Of a stretch of 7,938 nucleotides of DNA, positions 1-5,271 are shown piece after piece. Each line of letters begins with the position of its first letter. Positions within the stretch are counted from its first letter, which is position 1. Location of the stretch: NCBI GenBank assembly GCA_003159055.1, contig PMLH01000309.1, positions 1 through 7,938 of the forward strand, in the 5' to 3' direction. The notes beneath the pieces are model-generated. The model had not been told where the DNA came from, searched no databases, and saw nothing but the letters and a program-made list of their open reading frames with translations. Source of the DNA: Myxococcales bacterium. Lineage in GTDB: Bacteria > Myxococcota > Polyangia > Fen-1088. Position numbers and translations under genes: made by a program.

Positions 1-429
1 GCCGAAGGCCAGGGCGCCAAACGCGCCGTGGGTGGCGGTGTGGGAATCGCCGCAGCAGATGGTCATGCCGGGCTGGGTGAGCCCGCGCTCGGGCCCGATG
101 ATGTGCACGACCCCGTTCTCGTTGGCGGCCGGCGAGAAGAATCGGATGCCGAAGTCCTGCACGCTCTTCTCCAGGCTTTGCAGCATTTCTTCCGCCATCG
201 CGTCCTCATACGGGCGCAGCTTGGTGTGGGTCGGCACGATGTGGTCGACCGTGGCAAAGGTGCGCCCGGGAAACATCACCTTCAGCTTGCGTTCACGCAG
301 CATCGCGAAGGCCTGCGGCGAGGTCACCTCGTGCAACAGATGCAAACCCATGAGCAACTGGGCTTGCCCCGACGGCAAGTGGCGGACGACGTGTCGGTTG
401 AAGACTTTTTCGTAGAGCGTTTGGGCCAT
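1..429 (-). CDS. leuC: 3-isopropylmalate dehydratase large subunit, N-terminal part
   Basis: LeuC, with LeuD, isomerises 2-isopropylmalate to 3-isopropylmalate in the leucine pathway, using a [4Fe-4S] cluster in the cytoplasm. Visible here are the first 143 codons; the rest lies beyond position 1. The start [15 protein letters not shown], the HEVTSPQAF segment (about residues 38-46), the [14 protein letters not shown] segment (about 55-68), [14 protein letters not shown] and [18 protein letters not shown] match the bacterial two-subunit LeuC family closely. The three cluster-binding cysteines of the family fall in the missing C-terminal part, so integrity cannot be judged. The ATG at 429 is preceded by GAGGA at 443-439, nine nucleotides upstream and overlapping the stop codon of the MarR gene, which indicates one operon and probable translational coupling. 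It could only be confused with another aconitase-family member such as homoaconitase; the N-terminus favours LeuC. Confidence 0.95.
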   Translation of the reverse strand, partial: MAQTLYEKVFNRHVVRHLPSGQAQLLMGLHLLHEVTSPQAFAMLRERKLKVMFPGRTFATVDHIVPTHTKLRPYEDAMAEEMLQSLEKSVQDFGIRFFSPAANENGVVHIIGPERGLTQPGMTICCGDSHTATHGAFGALAFG

Positions 430-438
430 GGTTTGCTG

Positions 439-443
439 TCCTC
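439..443 (-). promoter_or_regulatory. leuC ribosome binding site overlapping the marR stop codon
   Basis: On the minus strand GAGGA (443-439) shares bases with the TGA stop of the upstream regulator (444-442) and is followed by a nine-nucleotide spacer and the leuC ATG. A ribosome ending the regulator would sit on the leuC initiation region, so coupling is likely. The overlap is seen in the sequence; the coupling is inferred. Confidence 0.65.
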
Positions 444-903
444 AGTTTTGCTTCCGGGTTCCGTACTGTTCGAGGCGGAGGGTAAGGGTTTGGGCGAAGG
501 CGGCGAAATTCTCCAGCCCGTCGCGGTCAAGTGTGAGCCAAATCTTCTCGATGGCCAGCTCGCGCCCCTGGCGCAGGCTTTCCATCACGCGCTTGCCCTT
601 GGCGGTGAGCACGTAGGCGCGCTGGCGTCCGTCGGACTTCGACAAGGTCACGCTGATGAGATCCTTGTCGAGGAGCTGGCGCAGGGTCTTGGAAACTGCA
701 GCGGCCGAGCTTTCACGGGTCTTGGCGAACATGCTCGGCATGAAATGCTCGCGCGCGATCTCCTCCATCACGCCCCACTGTCCGTCGCTGAGCCCGACTG
801 ACAATGCGAGCTGTTCCCGCCGCTGCTGGAAGGCGTCGGTCAGCCGCCCGAGGCAAGCGATGGCCTCGTGGGCCAGGGCGAGGGATGCGCGGTTACTTGC
901 CAT
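442..903 (-). CDS. MarR-family winged-helix transcriptional regulator
   Basis: A 153-residue protein of typical MarR length. The winged helix-turn-helix occupies about residues 38-105: a likely recognition-helix region at 65-83 (ESSAAAVSKTLRQLLDKDLI), then the wing with the family's D-x-R feature (SDGRQR, 90-95) running into YVLTAKGKRV. Flanking helices at about 5-35 and 108-148 would form the dimer interface. MarR proteins bind short inverted repeats as dimers and usually repress their own operon; the ligand cannot be read from the sequence. The gene lies 12 nt upstream of leuC on the same strand, so it probably regulates an operon containing leuC. I chose the ATG at 903: a TTG at 921 would add six residues but lies inside the promoter and operator. 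No Shine-Dalgarno precedes 903, which fits a leaderless transcript. The family is certain; the role in leucine metabolism is inferred from position. Confidence 0.9.
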   Translation of the reverse strand: MASNRASLALAHEAIACLGRLTDAFQQRREQLALSVGLSDGQWGVMEEIAREHFMPSMFAKTRESSAAAVSKTLRQLLDKDLISVTLSKSDGRQRAYVLTAKGKRVMESLRQGRELAIEKIWLTLDRDGLENFAAFAQTLTLRLEQYGTRKQN

Positions 904-909
904 TGGCAA

Positions 910-938
910 ATAGTTAACCAAGGTTAAGTAAATGTCAA
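910..938 (-). promoter_or_regulatory. Probable sigma-70 promoter of the marR-leuC operon
   Basis: On the minus strand a perfect -35 hexamer TTGACA (938-933) is followed by a 17-nt spacer and AACTAT (915-910), which matches three of six -10 positions (A2, A5, T6). The expected +1, seven nucleotides past the -10, falls on or next to the A of the ATG at 903, so the message would have no 5' leader. Nothing resembling a ribosome binding site lies before that ATG, in agreement. The local AT-rich patch stands out against the GC-rich surroundings. Confidence 0.6.
914..927. promoter_or_regulatory. Candidate MarR operator, inverted repeat TTAACC-AA-GGTTAA
   Basis: Two 6-bp arms, TTAACC (914-919) and GGTTAA (922-927), flank a 2-bp centre. 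The repeat lies in the spacer of the predicted promoter and touches the -10 hexamer, where a bound dimer would block RNA polymerase. The size and AT-rich arms suit MarR-family sites, and the regulator gene starts 11 bp away, so autorepression is the natural reading. The repeat is seen; the binding is inferred. Confidence 0.6.
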
Positions 939-1057
939 GAGCCGAATTGCATGGGCGGCAGGGCCGCCGCCGATCTGATGGGGATCTACAGCCTCACGAC
1001 CTCGGGCCGGATGACAGCTTGGCGACGGACAGGCCCGGCCGCGAGAAATCGACCAGG

Positions 1058-2785
1058 CTACTGCAGCGTCGTCGAGCACCAAGTGCGATCGTCGCACCAG
1101 GCCTCGGCGCCGCCCGGACAGCTGGTCTGGCCGCTCACGGTACTTTGGCGCAGAACCATCTGGGCGTCACGCATGTCGTCGGCGCCGCTGCAGTTGGTGT
1201 CCGCCACGTTGACAGCGAGGTCGAACCGCACCTTGCCGCCGCTGGGCGCCCCGCCCACCCAGGGGATGAGGGCTTCGATGGCGTAGCCCGTAGCGGTCTT
1301 CCCAGACTTGTACTGCGCTGCCGGTAGCTCGGTATACGTCGTCGAAATGCCGTTGCTGTTGGTCGTCCGCACCGACACGGAGGGACCGGTGGCGGCGAGC
1401 GTGACATGGACTGCGCCGGGGTCGCTTCCTGGAGCGCCCGACGGGGTGTCGTTCGAGGTGAAGAACAGCTCGATGGAGTCGCCCTGGTAGGGTTTCTGCG
1501 TCGCCGCTCCCGGATCCTTCATGGCCACCGATTGCACGCTCGCATCCGTGACGTCGAAGAAGGCGTGCAGACCGGCCGCCGACCAGGCCACCCGTGCGTT
1601 GATGACCGGGAACTCGGAATCTTGGATGTTGTTGTAGTTGTTGACCACGGCAGCGCTCGGCTTGATGAACGGGAACAAAGGAACTTGGCAGAAGTCATCA
1701 TCCTTCCCGTCCACCGTCTGGGTGCCGTCGAACCTCGGTATGCCGTCACAGAGATTGGCCGTGGCCGTCGTGCACCCGGTGATCGGGCCGTCGTTCGGGG
1801 AAAGTCCGCCATCGATGGGCGCCGGGTTGGTTCCGCCGTCAACGGGCACAACGCCGCCGCACGCCGCCGCGCCGCGGGAGGCCTGGCACGGCTTGTCCGC
1901 GGGGCACTTGCTGACCGCAGCCCAGCCACTTCCCGCGGCGTTGCACTGAGCGATGCCGTTGCCCGAGCACATGGCCTCGGTCGAGTCGCAGACGTCGGGC
2001 TTGCACTGGCCGCCGTCGCAGAACGAGGAAGCCGGGCAGTCCGCGTTCGACTTGCATTGCGCGCACACCTTGCTGGTCGTGTCGCACAGCATGCCCTGCG
2101 GGGTACATTGCTTGTCGGAGGTGCACTCCGGCTTGCAGACGCTCTTGATACAGTGCTGGATGGTGGTGGCGCCCGGGGCATTGCAGTCGTTGTCGCCAGC
2201 GCAGTCGACGCACTTCTTGCTGGTGGGATCGCACACCTTCGTGCCGCAATCGAGCGAGCTGACGCAGATAGTCGATGGCACGCAGGTGTTGGCGACGCAA
2301 TCCTTTCCGGGGGCTGCAGTGCAGTCCTCCTTCGTCGCACACTGGACGCACAGCCCGCGCGCGGGATCGCAGACCTTGTCGGTGCCGCACTGGAGGCTGG
2401 TGGTGCAGTCGGCCGGCAGGCTCACGCAGACGTTGGCGCGGCAGTGCTGGCCCGAGGGACAGTCGGCGGTCTTCGTGCACTGGGCGCAGTGTTTCGTGAC
2501 CGCCTCGCAGACCAGCCCGCTGGCCGTGCACTCTGCCTCGGTCGCGCAGGGGATGCTGGGAATGGTGCCGCCGGTTCCCGACGAGGTGATGCCGCCACCA
2601 TCGACACCTCCGGCGCCGCCGCCAGTGCCTAGGTGCACGCCGCCGCTGCCCGGACCGCCCGTTCCACTCGCACCGGCTTCGCCGTTGGCGGGCCTCGGGC
2701 TATCAACACATGCAAGGGTGCCAACCGCTGCCATGCAACCCAGCAGAAGCGTCCAGTTGTGGAAACGAAGTTGTCGATGGTTCAT
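1058..2785 (-). CDS. Secreted or lipoprotein with four 8-cysteine modules and a CBM9-like domain
   Basis: A 575-residue exported protein. The N-terminus has basic residues, then a hydrophobic segment (about 11-25) with two possible lipobox cysteines: C17 (LLGC) and C26 (TLAC). A Gly/Ser-rich linker (about 27-76) follows. Residues 80-261 hold four tandem modules with pattern C-x5-C-x4to6-C-x6-C-x2-C-x5-C-x5to10-C-x4-C, at about 80-120, 127-168, 174-217 and 221-261. A further cysteine-bearing segment (about 266-309, including GNGIAQCNAAGSGW) and a Pro/Gly/Asp linker lead to a C-terminal domain at about 346-575. That domain resembles CBM9/DOMON-like sugar-binding folds: DGKDDDF near its start, the WSAAGLHAFFDVTD strands, GDSIELFF, and YAIEALIPW. 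Binding of an extracellular carbohydrate is a family-based inference. The start at 2785 is preferred because GGAG lies six nucleotides upstream; an ATG at 2797 has no ribosome binding site. The modules are probably disulphide-bonded; their function is unknown. Confidence 0.82.
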   Translation of the reverse strand: MNHRQLRFHNWTLLLGCMAAVGTLACVDSPRPANGEAGASGTGGPGSGGVHLGTGGGAGGVDGGGITSSGTGGTIPSIPCATEAECTASGLVCEAVTKHCAQCTKTADCPSGQHCRANVCVSLPADCTTSLQCGTDKVCDPARGLCVQCATKEDCTAAPGKDCVANTCVPSTICVSSLDCGTKVCDPTSKKCVDCAGDNDCNAPGATTIQHCIKSVCKPECTSDKQCTPQGMLCDTTSKVCAQCKSNADCPASSFCDGGQCKPDVCDSTEAMCSGNGIAQCNAAGSGWAAVSKCPADKPCQASRGAAACGGVVPVDGGTNPAPIDGGLSPNDGPITGCTTATANLCDGIPRFDGTQTVDGKDDDFCQVPLFPFIKPSAAVVNNYNNIQDSEFPVINARVAWSAAGLHAFFDVTDASVQSVAMKDPGAATQKPYQGDSIELFFTSNDTPSGAPGSDPGAVHVTLAATGPSVSVRTTNSNGISTTYTELPAAQYKSGKTATGYAIEALIPWVGGAPSGGKVRFDLAVNVADTNCSGADDMRDAQMVLRQSTVSGQTSCPGGAEAWCDDRTWCSTTLQ

Positions 2786-3077
2786 CGTCTGCTCCATGAA
2801 ATGAGGGTTCTGGGATCGTGGGATCTTCCGGAAACGCTCGATCGGTGTGCCAGTTTCCTGGTCCGGGGAAAACAGGAATGACCTTACCTGTTTGGGCGGG
2901 CGAAATACCAGAGGGGCCAGCGCTCTGGGACCCGATTCTTCTGCTGCGGACTGCAGACGGCCCGAGTGGCAGGTTCAGCCTGTTTTGCAAGTAGGTGTTC
3001 GAGCCGCTTCGAACGGTGCCGCAAGCCGCATCCGTTTTCGGCTTCCGGTCCGAAGCCCCCTGTGCAATCCTCCGGCC
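2786..3077. other. Divergent intergenic region with several inverted repeats
   Basis: This 292-nt region must hold the promoters of both the secreted protein gene (leftward) and the PhaR-like gene (rightward). I found no strong -35/-10 pair. Structures seen: TTCCGGAA (2826-2833, perfect); GGAAAC (2830-2835) with GTTTCC (2853-2858); TTCCTG (2855-2860) with CAGGAA (2873-2878); CCAGAG (2908-2913) with CTCTGG (2923-2928); GTTCGA-N6-TCGAAC (2997-3014); and GGCTTC-N6-GAAGCC (3040-3057). A TGC-rich stretch CTGCTGCGGACTGCAG lies at 2941-2956. A direct repeat TGGGATC occurs at 2811-2817 and 2819-2825. Upstream in-frame extension of the PhaR-like gene into this region is not supported by the family's N-terminus. 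Confidence 0.5.
2792..2795 (-). promoter_or_regulatory. Ribosome binding site deciding the start of the CBM9-type protein
   Basis: GGAG on the minus strand stands six nucleotides before the ATG at 2785. It overlaps the earlier in-frame ATG at 2797, which has no purine-rich motif upstream. This favours the second ATG and shortens the protein by four residues. Confidence 0.6.
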
Positions 3078-3326
3078 ATGCGAACCATCCGACGCTATGG
3101 GAACCGGAAGCTGTACGACACGCAGGAGAGCCACTACGTCACGCTGGCGCAGGTAGCGGCAATCATCCGCGCGGGGGACGAGATCCAGGTCCTCGACAAG
3201 AACACGGGCAGAGACTTGACCACGGCCACCATGGCCCAGATCCTGTTCGAGGAGAGCAAGCAAGGACGGCCGCTGCCGGTCCCGGCGCTTCGTAGCATCA
3301 TCGTCAGCGGGTTGCCGATCGTCTGA
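3078..3326 (+). CDS. Short PhaR-type (PHB/PHA accumulation regulator) DNA-binding protein
   Basis: An 82-residue protein made almost wholly of the N-terminal domain of PhaR/PHB accumulation regulators (about residues 2-62). The family signature is clear: IRRYGNRKLYDT (4-15), YVTLAQVAAIIRAGDEIQVLD (20-40), then TGRDLTTATMAQILFEE (43-59). PhaR proteins bind DNA near polyhydroxyalkanoate genes and are released by the polymer; that function sits partly in a C-terminal region that is absent here. Typical family members are about twice as long. The tail (LPVPALRSIIVSGLPIV) ends at TGA 3324-3326, only eight bases before the converging pfaD stop, so it may be naturally short or truncated. The ATG at 3078 matches the family start; no ribosome binding site is visible. 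No PHA synthase, phasin or depolymerase gene is nearby, so the target is unknown. Confidence 0.82.
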   Translation: MRTIRRYGNRKLYDTQESHYVTLAQVAAIIRAGDEIQVLDKNTGRDLTTATMAQILFEESKQGRPLPVPALRSIIVSGLPIV

Positions 3327-3334
3327 CGGGTTCG

Positions 3335-5104
3335 TTACAGCGCCAGTGCGGGCTTGGGCTCGGCGACACGGGCGGTGTCGTCTGTCAGCCACGCTTCGTT
3401 CGGCTTCATCGCCGCGACGACGGTCGGCAGGCCATCGACGCGTGCACGGGCAGCCAACTCGCGCCGCTGCAAGACCGCGGCGCCCACCAGCAGGGCGCGC
3501 CCCAACGCCGAGGCGTCGCGATTCTCAGCATCCGCCAAGGCCGTGCCTTGCGTCCATCGGTTAAGTCCACCGATGGCGGGGCCACACCAAATCTGGTAGT
3601 CGGCCTGACGGCCCGCCTCTCCGGTGCGCGCCCAGCGCGACGACATGCCGAGGTACCAGCGAAAGCACAGGGCCATCTTGTGCTTCTCGTCGACGCGCGC
3701 CCGCTCGGCTTCCTCGGGCATGCGCGACATCCAATAGCGTTCGGTTTCCTGCCAGACCTCGGCGAACGGCCGGCGCAGAATCTGTCCTTCCACCTTCTTG
3801 CGCTCGGGCGCGGGAATCGCGTCGAAGGACGGGTAGGTCTTGTACAGCTCGTACAGGCGCTGGGCTCGCTGCGGATACATGGTTCCGCGCTTGAGCACCT
3901 GGACGCGTCCGCCCATCTCGAACATGTCGGAGGCCGGGCACATCGCGACGTCGGCCATGCATGCTTCGGCAAGCATTTTGCGCACGAGGGCCGCTGTGCC
4001 GGATTGGCGGCACGCCTGATTGATGGTGCCGGTGACGATGTAGTCGGCGCCCATGGCGAACGCCGCGTGCACCGACAGCGGCTCGCCGATCCCGCCGGCC
4101 GCGCCCAGGCGAATGTCGATGCCCCGCTCGGCGTAGCCGTGCTTGGCGAGCGCGACCTCGCGCTCCTGCAGCATCATGGGCAGAAGAACCGAAAGCGGTC
4201 GCCGGTCGGTGTGCCCGCCGCTGTCCGCTTCGCAGGTGATCTCGTTGGCCATGGGTATCTCGGCCGCAAGCGCGGCCTCGTCCGCCGTGATCCTTCCCGC
4301 GGCACAAAGCTCGTCGACCAACTGTCGCGGCGGCGGAGCCAAAAACTGCGTGGCCACCTCGGGCCGGCTGACCTTGGCGAACACGTGGTGCGGGACTGCG
4401 ACCCTCCCGTCGGCATTGCGCCGCAAGCCCTTGACCCGGTAGTAGACCAGCGGTGCGGTCATCGCGACGAAGGCCGCCGCCTCGATGCGAGTCACACCGA
4501 GCGACAGGAACAGCTCGACGGTCGCCCATTCGGCCCTCTCGTCGTAGTAGTTGTGCAGCAGGTTGATGCCGTACGATTCGCCCTGTCCGAGACGCGACTG
4601 AATTTGGCGAATCGCGTTCGCGATGGCATCGAGCGGAAGCGCGCCGGCACCGAAGAAACCCAGGAAACCAGCCTGGGCCATATCGACAACCAAGTCGACC
4701 GATGCGATGCCGCCAGCCATCGCGCCCGCCACGTACGCACAGCGCAGATTGTGCTCTTTGCGAAACGCCACCGAGCCGAAAGCCTCGGTGCGAACCGCGG
4801 GAATCACGCCGACCAAACCGTCGAGCGTGCGGGGGGCTCGGTCGGTGAGCAGCGTGGCGCGACTTTCGCGAATCGCATACAGCGGTCGATCGATGTCACG
4901 CAGGGCCGCCAGATTCTGTTCCGACAGCTGATGTTGCGAGCTTCGGGCGGTTGCGCCAGACGACAGCGCATCTCTGGGCGGAACGATTTGGAGAATTGTA
5001 TGCAAATCCGCGCCGGACGAAGCGGGCGCGGGAATCGGATCGGATGTTGTTTGCAAGTCTGCCTCGGTGGTGAAGCGCCTGGAACTGAGGCGCAGCCGGC
5101 GCAT
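3335..5104 (-). CDS. pfaD: PfaD-family enoyl reductase (PUFA/polyketide biosynthesis)
   Basis: PfaD is an FMN-dependent, nitronate monooxygenase-like TIM-barrel enoyl reductase that reduces enoyl chains on ACPs of polyunsaturated fatty acid or trans-AT polyketide synthases. From the ATG at 5104 the protein has 589 residues. Family motifs appear in order: AYVAGAMAGGIAS (123-135), GFLGFFGAGAL (146-156), ESYGINLLHN (176-185), AKVSRPEVA (243-251), EADSGGHTDRRPL (292-304), GAAGGIG (334-340), VTGTINQACRQSGT (357-370), DMFEMGGRVQVLKRGTMYP (393-411), FRWYLGMSSRWA (481-492) and DYQIWCGPAIGGLN (502-515). The barrel and the family-specific C-terminal part look complete. About 60 poorly conserved residues precede the conserved core, and no ribosome binding site marks the ATG, so the start is uncertain. 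The transporter gene lies 167 nt upstream on the same strand; the PhaR-like gene converges with an 8-bp gap. No pfaA, pfaB or pfaC is within the window. Confidence 0.93.
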   Translation of the reverse strand: MRRLRLSSRRFTTEADLQTTSDPIPAPASSGADLHTILQIVPPRDALSSGATARSSQHQLSEQNLAALRDIDRPLYAIRESRATLLTDRAPRTLDGLVGVIPAVRTEAFGSVAFRKEHNLRCAYVAGAMAGGIASVDLVVDMAQAGFLGFFGAGALPLDAIANAIRQIQSRLGQGESYGINLLHNYYDERAEWATVELFLSLGVTRIEAAAFVAMTAPLVYYRVKGLRRNADGRVAVPHHVFAKVSRPEVATQFLAPPPRQLVDELCAAGRITADEAALAAEIPMANEITCEADSGGHTDRRPLSVLLPMMLQEREVALAKHGYAERGIDIRLGAAGGIGEPLSVHAAFAMGADYIVTGTINQACRQSGTAALVRKMLAEACMADVAMCPASDMFEMGGRVQVLKRGTMYPQRAQRLYELYKTYPSFDAIPAPERKKVEGQILRRPFAEVWQETERYWMSRMPEEAERARVDEKHKMALCFRWYLGMSSRWARTGEAGRQADYQIWCGPAIGGLNRWTQGTALADAENRDASALGRALLVGAAVLQRRELAARARVDGLPTVVAAMKPNEAWLTDDTARVAEPKPALAL

Positions 5105-5204
5105 AAGCAAGAAATCGGCCAAGCGTTGGCGCAGTCTGTGTTTTGCATAAGTCCAGGAAATACGATAGAAACTGTCCTCTTTTGGCGCGCATGGGACGTG
5201 ATCC

Positions 5205-5214
5205 GCGTAGGCGC
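5205..5214 (+). repeat. Direct repeat GCGTAGGCGC, copy 1
   Basis: Ten-base exact copy of the sequence at 5238-5247; the two copies start 33 bp apart, close to three helical turns. It lies between the transporter gene and pfaD. A protein-binding or RNA-structure role is possible, but chance in GC-rich DNA cannot be excluded. Confidence 0.45.
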
Positions 5215-5237
5215 GTGCGCACTCCGGCGCCCAAAGT

Positions 5238-5253
5238 GCGTAGGCGCTTACGC
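5238..5253 (+). repeat. Direct repeat copy 2 within a 16-bp imperfect palindrome
   Basis: GCGTAGGCGC (5238-5247) repeats 5205-5214 and is also the left part of GCGTAGGCGCTTACGC, a palindrome broken only at its sixth and eleventh positions. It lies 18 bp past the transporter stop in the direction of transcription. Confidence 0.45.
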
Positions 5254-5271
5254 CGGTAGGCTTCGCCCGCG

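Larger units (their letters stand above)
904..1057. other. Intergenic region between the CBM9-type protein gene and marR
   Basis: This 154-nt gap separates the stop of the cysteine-rich protein gene from the regulator, both on the minus strand. Besides the promoter and operator it contains two GC-rich inverted repeats: GGCGGC/GCCGCC with a 3-nt loop (954-968) and CGGGCC/GGCCCG with a 23-nt loop (1003-1037). Neither is followed by a T-run on the minus strand, so neither is a convincing intrinsic terminator, although one could help end the upstream transcript. No conserved small reading frame was recognised. Confidence 0.5.
5105..5271. other. Transporter-pfaD intergenic region with overlapping repeats
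   Basis: This 167-nt gap separates the transporter stop from the pfaD ATG. Its transporter-proximal half is highly structured: a direct repeat GCGTAGGCGC at 5205-5214 and 5238-5247; an imperfect palindrome GCGTAGGCGCTTACGC (5238-5253); and CGCACT (5218-5223) pairing with AGTGCG (5235-5240) across an 11-nt loop that contains GGCGCC. The two stems share bases 5238-5240, so they exclude each other in RNA. The half nearer pfaD is more AT-rich and may hold a promoter, but I see no good hexamer pair. The palindrome could alternatively act in transcription termination after the transporter; no T-run follows it. Confidence 0.5.

Noticed and set aside
28..801. 257-codon plus-strand frame opposite leuC and marR
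   Set aside because: Antisense to two clearly conserved genes and without motifs.
954..968. GC-rich hairpin as terminator of the cysteine-rich protein gene
   Set aside because: Six-base-pair stem with a 3-nt loop but no following T-run on the minus strand; such dyads are common by chance at this GC content.
1406..2632. 408-codon and 283-codon plus-strand frames opposite the cysteine-rich protein gene
   Set aside because: Antisense shadows of the repeated cysteine modules; the minus-strand reading has a signal peptide, regular cysteine spacing and a CBM9-like domain, and a proper ribosome binding site.
2847..3077. 77-codon in-frame upstream extension of the PhaR-like gene
   Set aside because: The PhaR family starts at the IRRYxNRKLYDT segment; the extension has no similarity I recognise and covers the promoter region.
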